Shown here: positions 43,915 through 53,426 of the stretch, one piece after another
How positions within the stretch are numbered: the stretch's first letter is position 1
Layout of the letters: each line of letters starts with the position of its first letter
Program-made: the position numbers and the translations under genes
Assembly (NCBI RefSeq): GCF_007744515.1
Contig: NZ_CP036268.1
Span: 1,589,712-1,653,711 of the forward strand
Origin: Stratiformator vulcanicus
GTDB lineage: Bacteria > Planctomycetota > Planctomycetia > Planctomycetales > Planctomycetaceae
Length of the DNA stretch: 64,000 nucleotides
Direction of reading: 5' to 3'
The notes under the pieces: generated by a model
Seen by the model: the letters and a program-made list of their open reading frames with translations, nothing else
Database searches by the model: none
What the model was told of the DNA's origin: nothing

Positions 43915-44015
43915 TGAGAGGTGATGGGTGAGAGGTGATGGGTGCCGCATTCATTCCGCTTCTCGCTTCTCACTTCTCGCTTCTGACTCCTGACTCTCGA
44001 CTCCTGACTCTCGCC
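43915..44015. repeat. Heptanucleotide repeat tract
   Basis: Purine-rich part 43915-43942: TGAGAGG TGATGGG twice. Pyrimidine-rich part 43960-44015: eight heptamers of the form TTCTCGC, TTCTCAC, TTCTGAC, TCCTGAC, TCTCGAC. The two parts are partly complementary. Located between divergent genes. Confidence 0.8.
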
Positions 44016-44246
44016 CGCCCTTCGGCCGAAATGCTGTGAATCTTGAAAGTAAATTGTACAAACCGAAAAAGAACTGTTTTGGCCCGTGTTGACCGTTCTG
44101 CGAGTCGGCTCTTACAGTCTGGTCCACGTCGGCAGTCGATCACTCCCACTGCAACGCCCGTTGCAAACGTCTGCCGAAACCCGACCCAATCGGACACTCG
44201 TTCGAACGACTCGCATCTCTCCCGCGGACCGAAAAGGATTTCAGTC

Positions 44247-44660
44247 ATGAAACGTCTCGCACTTGCCATGCTCGGCCTTGCCGTCAGTGCTATTTCGACC
44301 GGATGCTGCTGCCTCAGCGGCGGTGGCGGATGCGGCCCGTGTGGCGGCGGAGCATACTACGGCCCGACGCCGGGTGTCGTCGCACCGGGTGGTTGCCCCA
44401 ACGGCAACTGCGGCATTGGTGCCGCTGCTCCTGGCTACGGGATTTCCCAAGCCTCCGTCATCCCGACGAACGCCAACGCCCAATTCGCCTCGGCCGCTCC
44501 GGCTTACACACCGGTCTCAGCTTCGACCGGACCCATTGCCACGACCTCGGCTCAGCCGACGTCCGGCCCGGTCATCATGCAGGCAGGTGGTTTCCAGACC
44601 GGCCCGCAGTTCACGCAAGCCGCCCCCGGCATTCGCATGAATCCGCTGCCGACTTACTAA
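44247..44660 (+). CDS. Small Gly/Cys-rich lipoprotein
   Basis: 137 aa. Signal MKRLALAMLGLAVSAISTGC ends in a lipobox (STGC). A Cys/Gly run follows: CCCLSGGGGCGPCGGGAYYG, then CPNGNCGIGAAAPGYG, then a low-complexity Ala/Thr/Pro/Gln tail (ASTGPIATTSAQPTSGPVIM). Planctomycetes carry many such exported small proteins. Function is unknown. ATG 44247 has AAAAGGA at about 8 nt. It lies upstream of def on the same strand, but with a 140-bp gap. Confidence 0.75.
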   Translation: MKRLALAMLGLAVSAISTGCCCLSGGGGCGPCGGGAYYGPTPGVVAPGGCPNGNCGIGAAAPGYGISQASVIPTNANAQFASAAPAYTPVSASTGPIATTSAQPTSGPVIMQAGGFQTGPQFTQAAPGIRMNPLPTY

Positions 44661-44798
44661 GTGAAGTTGATGAGCCGCAACCGACGGGAATAGGGTTCAA
44701 CACGGGCTCATTGTTGAATGCGTCCTTTCGGTCGCGGCTCAACGGTGGGGCCGGGTATAATCGGGGCATCGATAATCGAATGTCACGATGCCGCCACC

Positions 44799-45395
44799 AT
44801 GCAAATTGTCCGCTTTCCCCATCCCGCTCTACGTTTTGAATCGGTCCCCGTGCGTGAGATCAACGCCGGGCTGCGTGCCATCGTCCGGCGGATGTTCGAC
44901 TTGATGTATGAAGCCAACGGCATCGGCTTGGCCGCCAATCAGGTCGGATTGCCGTTGCGGCTGTTCATCATCAACCCCACCGGCGATCGGGATGTGGGGG
45001 ACCAGGAGTTCGTTTTCATCAATCCGCAAATTCTCAAGCGGAACGGTTCCGAGGCGGCCGAAGAAGGTTGCCTGAGTCTGCCGAGCATTTACGGCGACGT
45101 TCGCCGGGCTGAGCGGATCTCCGTGGAAGCGTTCGATTTGAAAGGTCGCTCGTTCCGGCTCGACCTCGAGGAGCTTCACGCCCGGGTCGTGCAGCACGAA
45201 TACGATCACATTGACGGCGTGATCTTTCCCGACCGGATGACCGACGACGATCGGTCGGAGATCACGGAACAACTCGCCGCGATGGAAACCGTGTTTCGCG
45301 AAGCACAAACGAGCGGCGAACTGCCCTCGGATGAGGAATTGCTCGCCGAGATCCAAGCGATGGCCGACGGTAAGCACGCACTCCCGACGGTGTAG
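44799..45395 (+). CDS. def: Peptide deformylase
   Basis: 198 aa from ATG 44799 (MQIVRFPHPALRFESVPV). The three family motifs are present: GIGLAANQVGLP (GxGxAAxQ), EEGCLSLPSI (EGCLS) and VVQHEYDHIDGVIF (HExDH), which supply the metal ligands Cys, His and His and the catalytic Glu. It removes formyl from N-terminal Met of new proteins. A C-terminal extension (EAQTSGELPSDEELLAEIQA) exceeds the minimal size. Forms a pair with fmt 99 bp downstream, a common arrangement. Confidence 0.95.
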   Translation: MQIVRFPHPALRFESVPVREINAGLRAIVRRMFDLMYEANGIGLAANQVGLPLRLFIINPTGDRDVGDQEFVFINPQILKRNGSEAAEEGCLSLPSIYGDVRRAERISVEAFDLKGRSFRLDLEELHARVVQHEYDHIDGVIFPDRMTDDDRSEITEQLAAMETVFREAQTSGELPSDEELLAEIQAMADGKHALPTV

Positions 45396-45493
45396 GGCGT
45401 GTTGTGCCCGATGAATACGACTTGGCGATGAGCGCAGAGAACCGGAAAAAATCCTCTTTCGCTCACCAATAACTTCTCACCACTCACCGCTCC

Positions 45494-46438
45494 ATGCGCA
45501 TCATTTTCTTCGGCAGCGGCTCGTTCGGATTGCCGACTCTCCATGCGCTGATTCGCTGCGAGCATGAGGTCGTCGCGGTCGTCACGCAGCCCGATAAGAC
45601 CGGTCGAGGACATCATCGGCACGTCAATCCGATCAAAGAAGCGGCCAACGAGGCCGGTCTTACTTTGCTGCAGCCGGCGAACGTCAACGACGATGACTCG
45701 CTGAATGAGCTTCGGGAACTGAAGGCCGAGTTGTTTATCACGGCCTCTTACGGGCAGTTGCTCAAGCAGCCGTTTCTTGACCTTCCGCCGCGTGGGACGA
45801 TCAATCTTCATGCTTCACTGCTGCCGAAATATCGAGGGGCCGCGCCGATTCACTACGCGATTTGGTCTGGCGAAACGCAGACCGGCATCACGATTTTTCA
45901 GGTCGTCAAGAAGCTCGACGCCGGCGACATGCTGGCGAAGGTGACCACCCCGATCGGTCCGCACGAAACGACCGGCGACCTGTTCGATCGGCTGGCTGAC
46001 CTTGCTGCTCCACTCACACTTGAGGTCATTGACGGCATCGCCCAGGGCACGCTGACGCCGGAACCTCAAAATGAGGCGGAGGTGACGTTCGCCCGCTCGC
46101 TTCGCAAAGAACAGGGGCAGATTGACTGGTCGAAGTCGGCGGCCGAGGTCGATTGCCACATCCGGGCGATGCAGCCTTGGCCGGGGCCGTTTACATTCTT
46201 GCGAATCGACGATCGCGAACCCGAGCGGATCGTGATGACGGCGGTCGAGCCACTCGACTTCACGACACACGAGGCATTGCCCGGTGCGATGCGAATCAGC
46301 GACGACGGCGAACTATTCGTCGCCTGCGGTCGCGAAACGGAGGTCCGTGTCGAAAAGCTTAAGCCCGCCGGCAAGCGAGAAATGACGGCAACAGAATTTA
46401 CTCGCGGCCGAAGCCTGAGCCAGGCCACGTTTTTGTGA
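45494..46438 (+). CDS. fmt: Methionyl-tRNA formyltransferase
   Basis: 314 aa. The N-terminal GART-like fold: IIFFGSGSFGLPTLHALI, VVTQPDKTGRG, LFITASYGQLLKQPFLDLP, and the formyl-THF site INLHASLLPKYRGAAPIHYA followed by TGITIFQVVKKLDAGDML. The C-terminal anticodon/tRNA-binding OB-like domain ends LKPAGKREMTATEFTRG. It formylates Met-tRNAi, the partner reaction of def. The HxSLLPKxRG catalytic motif is intact. An R1 hairpin begins 12 bp after the stop and probably ends the transcript. Confidence 0.96.
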   Translation: MRIIFFGSGSFGLPTLHALIRCEHEVVAVVTQPDKTGRGHHRHVNPIKEAANEAGLTLLQPANVNDDDSLNELRELKAELFITASYGQLLKQPFLDLPPRGTINLHASLLPKYRGAAPIHYAIWSGETQTGITIFQVVKKLDAGDMLAKVTTPIGPHETTGDLFDRLADLAAPLTLEVIDGIAQGTLTPEPQNEAEVTFARSLRKEQGQIDWSKSAAEVDCHIRAMQPWPGPFTFLRIDDREPERIVMTAVEPLDFTTHEALPGAMRISDDGELFVACGRETEVRVEKLKPAGKREMTATEFTRGRSLSQATFL

Positions 46439-46449
46439 TTGAAATCATC

Positions 46450-46511
46450 ACAAGCCGCGCACGAAGTAAGCGGACCGTGTGAGTGATCCGCTTACTACGT
46501 GCGCGGCTTGT
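46450..46511. repeat. R1 inverted repeat just after fmt
   Basis: Arms 46450-46474 and 46487-46511, one mismatch, loop CCGTGTGAGTGA. Only 12 bp from the fmt stop codon. Confidence 0.85.
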
Positions 46512-46837
46512 TAAATCATTCTATTCTGCGGCAACGATGACGGGCCTTCTCCACTCGGGAGAAGGTGCCGAAGGCGGATGAGGGCACTTCGTGCCTTTGT
46601 GCCTGCGGCAGCAACAGCGGGCCTTCTCCTCTGGGGAGAAGGTGCCGAAGGCGGATGAGGGGGCGGTGAGGCGCTCGCGAAACGTCATCGTTGTTAGCTC
46701 TTAAGCCTTGCCCAAAGAGCATCAGCGCCGCGGCTGGCGGATCAATCGCCGCCGCATCCCCTCACCCCAACCCTCTCCCGAGCGGAGAGGGGGCACTTCG
46801 TGCCTGCGGTCGCGATCGTGAGGTCTCAATGTGGGCA
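46512..46837 (+). repeat. R2 unit with internal duplication (46.6 kb)
   Basis: CCTTCTCCACTCGGGAGAAG and CCTTCTCCTCTGGGGAGAAG hairpins occur one after the other, separated by GGCACTTCGTGCCTTTGTGC. CCCTCACCCCAACCCTCTCC follows. Confidence 0.8.
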
Positions 46838-46979
46838 ACAAGCCGCGCACGAAGTAAGCGGATAAAGCACGCTCAATTGGCCCTGCACGATGTAAGCGGG
46901 CCGTGTGAGTGATCCGCTTACTACGTGCGCGGCTTGTCATCGACGTGAGAGTGATCCGCTTACTTCGTGCGCGGCTTGT
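46838..46979. repeat. Cluster of R1 arms (46.9 kb)
   Basis: Left-type arm at 46838, an inverted pair at 46884-46937 with a decayed left arm, and a further right-type arm at 46952-46979. Shows nested or repeated insertion of the family. Confidence 0.8.
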
Positions 46980-46989
46980 CATCGAGACG

Positions 46990-47021
46990 AAAAAAGCCCA
47001 CGGGCGGGACCCGTGGGCTTT
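46990..47021 (-). terminator. Rho-independent terminator of DUF1559 gene
   Basis: A perfect 12-bp stem AAAGCCCACGGG / CCCGTGGGCTTT with CGGGA loop, followed on the minus strand by T6. It lies about 30 bp past the stop at 47051. Confidence 0.9.
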
Positions 47022-47050
47022 CGATCGAAAGCGATCGTCGTCAATTCCGC

Positions 47051-47959
47051 TTAGAATTCGCCGACGACGTTGCCGTCGTTGATCGTGGCGAGATTCGTCA
47101 GCGTAACGCCATCAATGTTTTCGCTCAGGAACTTAACCGCTCCGTCCGCGAGTACGAACTGGGCACCACCGACGTGAAGGCTGTTGAAGCCGTCATCGGC
47201 ATTGGCTGTGACATCCGCGTTGATGCCGGTGCCTGTCGCACCGACCACGGCGACAAATTCAGCCGGGGTACCAGCTGCCGTAGTCGTATCGCACATGAAG
47301 ACGTTACCGGCATTTGAGTTAACCTTGCCGGCCGAACCATCGTACTCCCAAGCCCGTTCACCCACGGCGAGTGTGTTGCTCGTTCCGTCGGTGATGTCGC
47401 GAATCGCGATCGAATTCCGTTGGTGTGTATTGCTGAGGAAGTTACCCCACACGAACACGCCTGTCAGCGCAGTCGAGTTAGCGATTGCCACGACCGGAGC
47501 GTTAAGCGGCGAATTCACCCCAACGTAGTTCGACATCGTGGTATTGATTGCATTGATCGGATAGATCGAGTTGTGCGTCGGACCGGGGTCGGACGGACAC
47601 CGCATCGCCGTCAGCACGAGTGGTTCGGAAACCAAGTTCGCTTGGTCATACGGATCAGCCGTGCCAGCGTTGAGGTTGTCGTACAGCGGTGCCTGATCGA
47701 TGAACGGAAGGATCATCGTGCCCCAGGCCCATGCCCCGTTCGTGCCGGTCACGGTGGCGTAAGCCCCGGCCGGGAACATCTTGTAGTTATCGTGATAGTT
47801 GTGCAGGGCAAGGCCGATCTGCTTGAGATTGTTCTTGCACTGGGTTCGCCGGGCCGCTTCACGGGCCTGCTGGACGGCGGGGAGGAGCAGCGCGATCAGG
47901 ATCGCGATAATCGCGATCACGACCAGCAGCTCAATCAGCGTAAAACCTTTGCGTTTCAT
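47051..47959 (-). CDS. DUF1559 prepilin-like protein
   Basis: 302 aa: [20 protein letters not shown], then a long helix [20 protein letters not shown], and [19 protein letters not shown]. Middle: [38 protein letters not shown]. End: [20 protein letters not shown]. This is a full DUF1559 protein with class III-type prepilin signal. It was likely exported and processed by a prepilin peptidase. Role unknown. It is the second of a tandem pair with the gene at 48036-49133 on the same strand (76 bp apart) and has its own terminator. Confidence 0.92.
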   Translation of the reverse strand: MKRKGFTLIELLVVIAIIAILIALLLPAVQQAREAARRTQCKNNLKQIGLALHNYHDNYKMFPAGAYATVTGTNGAWAWGTMILPFIDQAPLYDNLNAGTADPYDQANLVSEPLVLTAMRCPSDPGPTHNSIYPINAINTTMSNYVGVNSPLNAPVVAIANSTALTGVFVWGNFLSNTHQRNSIAIRDITDGTSNTLAVGERAWEYDGSAGKVNSNAGNVFMCDTTTAAGTPAEFVAVVGATGTGINADVTANADDGFNSLHVGGAQFVLADGAVKFLSENIDGVTLTNLATINDGNVVGEF

Positions 47960-48035
47960 CAGGAACTCTCCGAAAAAAGGAATGAGATGAGTAACTTATA
48001 TGTGTAGGGCCCGCATCAAATGATGCGTCCGACGA

Positions 48036-49133
48036 TTAGAATTCGCCGATGACCTGGCCGTCTTTGATGTTTACGAGGTTAGAAAATGTGAGTGTGTTGA
48101 TGTTCTCGCTAATGAACTTGACAGCGCCGTCCGCGAGAACGAATTGGGCACCGCCCACATGCAGGCTGCTAAAGCCCATTTGTGCCTCAAGAGAATTCTG
48201 CGTTGCATCGACGTCGGCGTTGAGATTCGGGCCAGCACCGTTGGTTAGCAGGGCACAGGCAGCTACATCAGAGAGATTACTGACTGAAGTCGTTGCCGCT
48301 GCGGATGCCGTTGAATCGACAATCCCAACCCCACCGGGACCGAAAGCGTTTCCGGCAAAAGCATTAACTTTGCCGTTGGCACCATCGTACTGATAAGCTC
48401 GCTCGCCAATCGCGATCGTGTTACTCGTACCGTCTGTGATGGTGCTCACACTGATCGAGTTCACCGAGTTTTCTTCGTCGCTGTCGGTACCGTCAAATTG
48501 CTCATACAACCCATAAGGAAACATGCCATGTCCGCGAGTCAATCCGGCGATAGGTAGGCCCGTTGGTGCAGCCGCACCATCGTCGGTGACGATCGTGTCA
48601 TCGAACATCAAGCTAAGCTTATTGTTGTCGGCATTCGGGGTGCCACCCGGAATGGCGGCACGGGCTTGAATCGCGTTGTCGAGCAGGCCAGCGTGGCTGT
48701 TTGCTCCAACGTAGTTCGACAGCGTCGACGCTCCGCCGTTCAAATTACGCGAATCATTCAAATCGGGACCCGGATCGGACGGGCAGCGATAGGTCGGCAA
48801 AACCACAGTCAAGCTACCGGCAGTATTATTCGGTCCTGCTGTGCCGACATTGAAGTTATCGTAAAGTGGTGCCTGATCCATGTAGGGCAGGATCATCGTG
48901 CCCCAACCCCATGCGCCTTGGCCAAGTTGCAAATATGCAGCGGCCGGGAACTGTTGATAATTATCGTGGTAGTTGTGGATCGCCAGGCCGAGTTGCTTCA
49001 GATTGTTTTTGCACTGGCTGCGGCGGGCAGCTTCGCGGGCCTGTTGCACGGCCGGCAGCAGCAGCGCAATCAAGATGGCGATGATCGCGATCACCACCAA
49101 CAATTCAATGAGTGTAAAACCTTTGCGCTTCAT
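48036..49133 (-). CDS. DUF1559 prepilin-like protein
   Basis: 365 aa from ATG 49133 ([20 protein letters not shown]). The upstream open codons are not used, since GGAG lies 8 nt before this [63 protein letters not shown] and a [20 protein letters not shown] end mark the family. The insert in the middle ([20 protein letters not shown]) makes it longer than its neighbour. The two share high similarity at both ends and are tandem duplicates. AT-rich DNA at 49240-49450, with a TTGACA-like element on the minus strand, is the likely promoter. Confidence 0.92.
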   Translation of the reverse strand: MKRKGFTLIELLVVIAIIAILIALLLPAVQQAREAARRSQCKNNLKQLGLAIHNYHDNYQQFPAAAYLQLGQGAWGWGTMILPYMDQAPLYDNFNVGTAGPNNTAGSLTVVLPTYRCPSDPGPDLNDSRNLNGGASTLSNYVGANSHAGLLDNAIQARAAIPGGTPNADNNKLSLMFDDTIVTDDGAAAPTGLPIAGLTRGHGMFPYGLYEQFDGTDSDEENSVNSISVSTITDGTSNTIAIGERAYQYDGANGKVNAFAGNAFGPGGVGIVDSTASAAATTSVSNLSDVAACALLTNGAGPNLNADVDATQNSLEAQMGFSSLHVGGAQFVLADGAVKFISENINTLTFSNLVNIKDGQVIGEF

Positions 49134-49299
49134 CGAGAGGACTCCAGTACGAGAAAAAGGGAACCGAAAAAGTGGTCGAGCCGGGTGTTTGTCCTGGTGA
49201 TGAAAATTCCAGGGCGAGCGACACAGAATCCGTCCGACTCCAAGTAAAACTCGAATTGCTATACTGAGAGATGAAAGATTGGCGCAATTCGACAATTCA

Positions 49300-49874
49300 A
49301 AGCATGACGTAGGTTTGATATGTTGTCAATCCTGTTCAATTTGAGAAAATTTTGAGAATTGGCTGAAACCGCCGTCATTCGCTGAAGACGGACTAAGTAG
49401 AAACGTGAGTATTTCACAACTTCAACGCCAAAACTTCAAAATCTGTTGATTTTTCCTAAGAGCTGCTCGGTTCGCAATCGGGGTGTGAAAACTGGTCAAG
49501 ACCGGTCGATGATTCGCCGCCCGTCGCCCTCGAGCAGTCGCAAGTTCGAGCTAATTCGTTCCGGGGGCGGCGAAAGCGCCGTTCCCGGCCACCCGACAGC
49601 AACTCATCCGGTCCGGCATCCAATACCGGATGTGGCCGGTCACTGAGCACTCTGGCGGCTGCGCCGTACGGACGTTGTCCGTGCCACTCAGCATCGGTCG
49701 CCGCGTTCCAGCTCCGATCGCGCGGGCTTTGTCGGTTGTGACGGTGAAGGTCGAGCGTCGCGTTTGCCGAATGTTTCCCGGATGTTGCATTCGGGCAACG
49801 TCGGCAAACGTGACCTATGTTTTCCGTGACAGGATCGGCGGACTCCCTCCCGCCACCTTTCGCGGGAACAACAC
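49300..49874. other. Intergenic: DUF1559 promoter region, R3 fragment, kinase leader
   Basis: The left part is markedly AT-rich (TTGAGAAAATTTTGAGAATT) and faces the DUF1559 gene. The right part leads into the kinase gene. No gene is seen; plus-strand frames here lack ribosome sites and protein-like composition. Confidence 0.5.
49549..49612. repeat. R3 fragment (49.6 kb)
   Basis: TTCGTTCCGGGGGCGGCGAA, AGCGCCGTTCCCGGCCACCC: the hairpin part of R3 alone. Last R-family copy in the window. Confidence 0.75.
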
Positions 49875-52355
49875 ATGCCCACAGAACACAACGATCTTCA
49901 TCGACCCGATACCGAAGCGATTCTCGATGCCATCAGCCGGGGCGAATCGCCGACCGGTCTCGATGACGGTGCCGAAATATCGGGCGGGCCGAACGAGACG
50001 ACGCTGTCCGATGCACGGTTCGACCACGCTTCCGCTTCTCCGGCTGACTCTCAGGACCTGCCCTACGATGCGACATTTGTCGTGCCGCAGCCGGACGAAT
50101 CGGAGCATCCGGTCTTCGTCCGCAAGCAGGAGCGCGACCTCGCCTTCGCCCTCGCGGCGATTCACTCCGGGGCTTTAGCGGAGAACGAACTCACGCGGGT
50201 CATCGATGAATGGACGATTCACGGCAGCGAAACGCTGGCCGAATTCGTCGCCCGGAAAGGCTTGATCGCGGAGGAACGGCGAGATGAAGTCGACGCACTC
50301 GCTCAGCAGCGGTTGCAACAGGTGCTCGCGACCCTGCCGGACGACCAATGGGGTATGTCCTCGGGCGAATCGTGCCGCATCAAACTCTCGATGATCGACC
50401 CGCGCGGCCGGCTCACGAAATTGCTCGGGATCGCCGCGACCGGAACATGGCTTCTGGAAGACGTCCCACGGGTTCTGTTCGCTCGATACTCCCTGATTCG
50501 TAAGCTGGGGCAGGGTGGTCTCGGGACCGTCTGGCTGGCCCGCGATCAGAACCTGCAGCGATACGTTGCCATCAAAGAAATCAATTCGTCCGGCCAACAC
50601 GACGTCACGGCCCTAGCCCGTTTTCGCCGAGAAGCGGAAATCACCGGCCGACTCGAACACCCCGGCATCGTCCCGATCTATCAGTTCGGTTGGGACGAAG
50701 AGACCCGCCGTGTGTTCTACGTGATGCGATTCCTCGGCAAGCAGACATTGCAGGACGCGATCAACGAGTACCACGAACGGCTCGAGTCGGGCGACCAGAA
50801 TCGGATGTCGATTCACAACCTGCTGACCGCCTTTGTGTCGGTCTGCCAAGCGATCGCACATGCCCATTCCCGAAAAGTCATTCATCGCGATTTGAAACCG
50901 GACAACGTCGCGCTCGATTCATTCGGTCAGGTCGTATTGCTCGATTGGGGATTGGCGAAAATCAATGATGAGACCGGCGTGTATGACGGGGCCGGCGAGA
51001 TCGAGCCGGCCGATATTCACGATTCCGGAACCTCTTTGGCGGCTCAAGTCGTAGGGACGCCCTCCTACATGGCCCCCGAACAGGCGGCCGGCAGGCACGA
51101 AGACATTGACGAACGGACCGACGTCTACGGCCTCGGGGCGATTCTCTACACGATATTGACGGGCGTGGCCCCGCACGAAACAACGATCCGCGGGAGCCGC
51201 AGCCGATTGACGATCAGCGAACTGCTGACGGCGATCGTGCGCGATCCCACCCCCTCGCCGCGCGACTTCAATCCGTCCCTCCCGCGCGAACTCGACGCGA
51301 TTTGCCGCAAGGCGATGGCGAAGAAACGGTTCATGCGTTATCCGTCGGCGGTCGCGCTCGCCGAAGACGTTCAACGGTGGATGGCCGGTGAGGCGGTCTC
51401 CGCCATCAGCGATGCTCCGTTTCAAAAACTGCGACGCTGGTCGACGGCGAACCGCCGCTCGTCCCAATCTTTGATGGGCGTGCTGACGGTCGCGTTCATT
51501 GCGATCATCTGTCTCTCGATGGGGATGTACCGCGATCGCATTATTGAAACCCGCGCGGTTGTCGAACGCGTTCATGGCGAAGGTCGGGAAGTCGCTATCG
51601 GTTTGCGAGCCGACATCGATCGATGGACCCGCGATACGCGGTTCGTCGCCGGCTTGCCTCCGGTGACCGCTCTCGCGGACAAAGCTGCTTCCGATAGCCG
51701 CGAAGAACGATCACCCGACCCCGAACAGAGGGATGCCTTCGGCCGATCCGTCTCGTCGACCTTTCGCAAGCTGTTTGATGATAATGGTTTCTATCGATCG
51801 ATCGCGCTCATCCGGCACGATGCCGACCTGTGCGAAGTCCTTCGCGTCGAACGGGGGACCGGTAGTGGCGGCGTCATCAGCGATGTGCCGCCCGGATGTT
51901 TGACCCGTCTGGCGTCTGAGGCTGTTCCCCGAGTGGTCGCCAAGCTGAGGCCGGGGCAGACCTACGCGATGAGAGGCAGTTTGGGCGGCTCGGAGACGGG
52001 GCCAGATCAACTGGGCTATTCGATTTTGTCACCCGTATTCACTGGCGAAAGCGGCGAGTACTTCGGCTTTGTCGTGATCGAGGCCGATCTCGGGCGAGCG
52101 GCGGCGACACGATTTGAAGATCGGTTACGTTGGTCGCGTCAGGCGACGATCGGGGACGACGGCGGCGACCGCCAACTGACTTACGTGCCGGCCCGTCAGT
52201 CCTTCCTGCCGACTCTCACGAGGGCGACGAGCAGTCTGCCGGTTGAACAGGCCCCAACGCCTCAGCAGGACGGCGATCGCTCGATCTTCGAAATCGTGCT
52301 GGGACTCGATAGCCGCAATCCTGATGCCGCGATCCGCTTGCAATTCTTGCGGTAA
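49875..52355 (+). CDS. Transmembrane Ser/Thr protein kinase with extracytoplasmic sensor
   Basis: 826 aa. The kinase domain spans about 200-505: glycine loop KLGQGGLGTVWLARD, VAIKEI lysine, HRDLKPDNVALDSFG catalytic loop at about 335, DWGLAK in place of DFG, GTPSYMAPEQAAGRHEDIDE activation segment, and TDVYGLGAILYTILTG. After a basic region there is one membrane helix (SLMGVLTVAFIAIICLSMGM, about 532-552). The outer part (about 555-826) with DRWTRDTRFVAGLPPV and VVIEADLGRAAATRFEDRLR looks like a Cache-type sensor. The N-terminal 200 residues are acidic and unassigned. Targets unknown. Confidence 0.92.
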   Translation: MPTEHNDLHRPDTEAILDAISRGESPTGLDDGAEISGGPNETTLSDARFDHASASPADSQDLPYDATFVVPQPDESEHPVFVRKQERDLAFALAAIHSGALAENELTRVIDEWTIHGSETLAEFVARKGLIAEERRDEVDALAQQRLQQVLATLPDDQWGMSSGESCRIKLSMIDPRGRLTKLLGIAATGTWLLEDVPRVLFARYSLIRKLGQGGLGTVWLARDQNLQRYVAIKEINSSGQHDVTALARFRREAEITGRLEHPGIVPIYQFGWDEETRRVFYVMRFLGKQTLQDAINEYHERLESGDQNRMSIHNLLTAFVSVCQAIAHAHSRKVIHRDLKPDNVALDSFGQVVLLDWGLAKINDETGVYDGAGEIEPADIHDSGTSLAAQVVGTPSYMAPEQAAGRHEDIDERTDVYGLGAILYTILTGVAPHETTIRGSRSRLTISELLTAIVRDPTPSPRDFNPSLPRELDAICRKAMAKKRFMRYPSAVALAEDVQRWMAGEAVSAISDAPFQKLRRWSTANRRSSQSLMGVLTVAFIAIICLSMGMYRDRIIETRAVVERVHGEGREVAIGLRADIDRWTRDTRFVAGLPPVTALADKAASDSREERSPDPEQRDAFGRSVSSTFRKLFDDNGFYRSIALIRHDADLCEVLRVERGTGSGGVISDVPPGCLTRLASEAVPRVVAKLRPGQTYAMRGSLGGSETGPDQLGYSILSPVFTGESGEYFGFVVIEADLGRAAATRFEDRLRWSRQATIGDDGGDRQLTYVPARQSFLPTLTRATSSLPVEQAPTPQQDGDRSIFEIVLGLDSRNPDAAIRLQFLR

Positions 52356-52618
52356 TTGCCGACTTAAGTCCGCGACTCGCGAGTCCCTCCGTCAATGAAC
52401 GCTCTTCTGACCGAGTCGGTTGGGTGCCTGCGTCGGAATTCGGGTTTCTGACGCATTGGTAAATGTGCTAATTCGCCGATTCCCTCGGCGCGCGACCGAA
52501 TAGCAGGAATGACCGGAGACCCGGTCGGGCAAACTTGGCCGATTGGGCAATCAATTCGTCGTCGGCGTGCCGATATAGTCAGCGTTGCCACAATAGCTTC
52601 GGACGGACGGAATCTGCG

Positions 52619-53287
52619 ATGAGTCAATCAATTTCGGTGTACGAATCGGGCTCCCTGTTTGTCCGACCCGAGCGATTGAATCAGATTACCCATGCCTTCG
52701 GCTTCGCCCTGACGATTCCGGCGGCCATTGCCCTTGTCAGTTCCGCGGTCGTCCATAGTGACGCGGCAACCGCCATCGGTTGCCTCGTGTACTCGATCAC
52801 GCTGTGCGGCACCTACCTGGCCTCAACGCTGTCGCACAGTTTCGACGATCGCCCTGCCGTTAAAGACATGTGGCGGGTGATCGACCAGGTCTTCATTTTC
52901 AGCTTGATCGCCGGGTCTTACACGCCATTCGCGATCGTCCACGCGCCTCACACCGCGGGGATCGCGGCGCTGATAGCGATGTGGGTTCTCTGCATCGGCG
53001 GGATGATTATGCGGATCGTCAGGCGTGGCAAACCGCTGACGGCTGCGGAGGTCGGATATTGTCTGATGATCGGTTGGGTTCCGCTGGTGACCCTGCCGGA
53101 AATCATGTCGACCGGCGGCATCCCCGGCTTCTCGCTCGTCATCGCCGGCGGCGTCCTCTACACGGGCGGAACGTTCTTTCTGATGAATGATCACCGCCAT
53201 CCCGCCATGCACGCCGTGTGGCACCTTTGCACGATCGGCGGAGGCATGTGCCACTACTTCTTCCTGTTGCTGTTTACCGCGGCGTGA
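52619..53287 (+). CDS. Hemolysin III (HlyIII/PAQR) family membrane protein
   Basis: 222 aa from ATG 52619. Seven hydrophobic helices. Family signs: LNQITHAFGFALTIPAAIAL (helix 1 with His), LASTLSHSFDDRPAVKDMWR (Ser-x-x-x-His region), IDQVFIFSLIAGSYTPFAIV, and the C-terminal HPAMHAVWHLCTIGGGMCHY with zinc-ligand His residues. The family is related to adiponectin receptors (PAQR), probably zinc-dependent membrane hydrolases; many bacterial members are uncharacterised. Isolated gene between kinase and sulfatase. Confidence 0.88.
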   Translation: MSQSISVYESGSLFVRPERLNQITHAFGFALTIPAAIALVSSAVVHSDAATAIGCLVYSITLCGTYLASTLSHSFDDRPAVKDMWRVIDQVFIFSLIAGSYTPFAIVHAPHTAGIAALIAMWVLCIGGMIMRIVRRGKPLTAAEVGYCLMIGWVPLVTLPEIMSTGGIPGFSLVIAGGVLYTGGTFFLMNDHRHPAMHAVWHLCTIGGGMCHYFFLLLFTAA

Positions 53288-53426
53288 ACAGGACTGCCTT
53301 GGGGCCAGGGCGTGACGTGTTTCGCGCATCGACGGTTGCACGTGGTTGCAGAGATCGTGATCTTGGGGTGCGGAGTCCGTCTGCCAACGGATCGCAATCA
53401 ACGTCGCCCTCACGTCAGGCCTCGCG

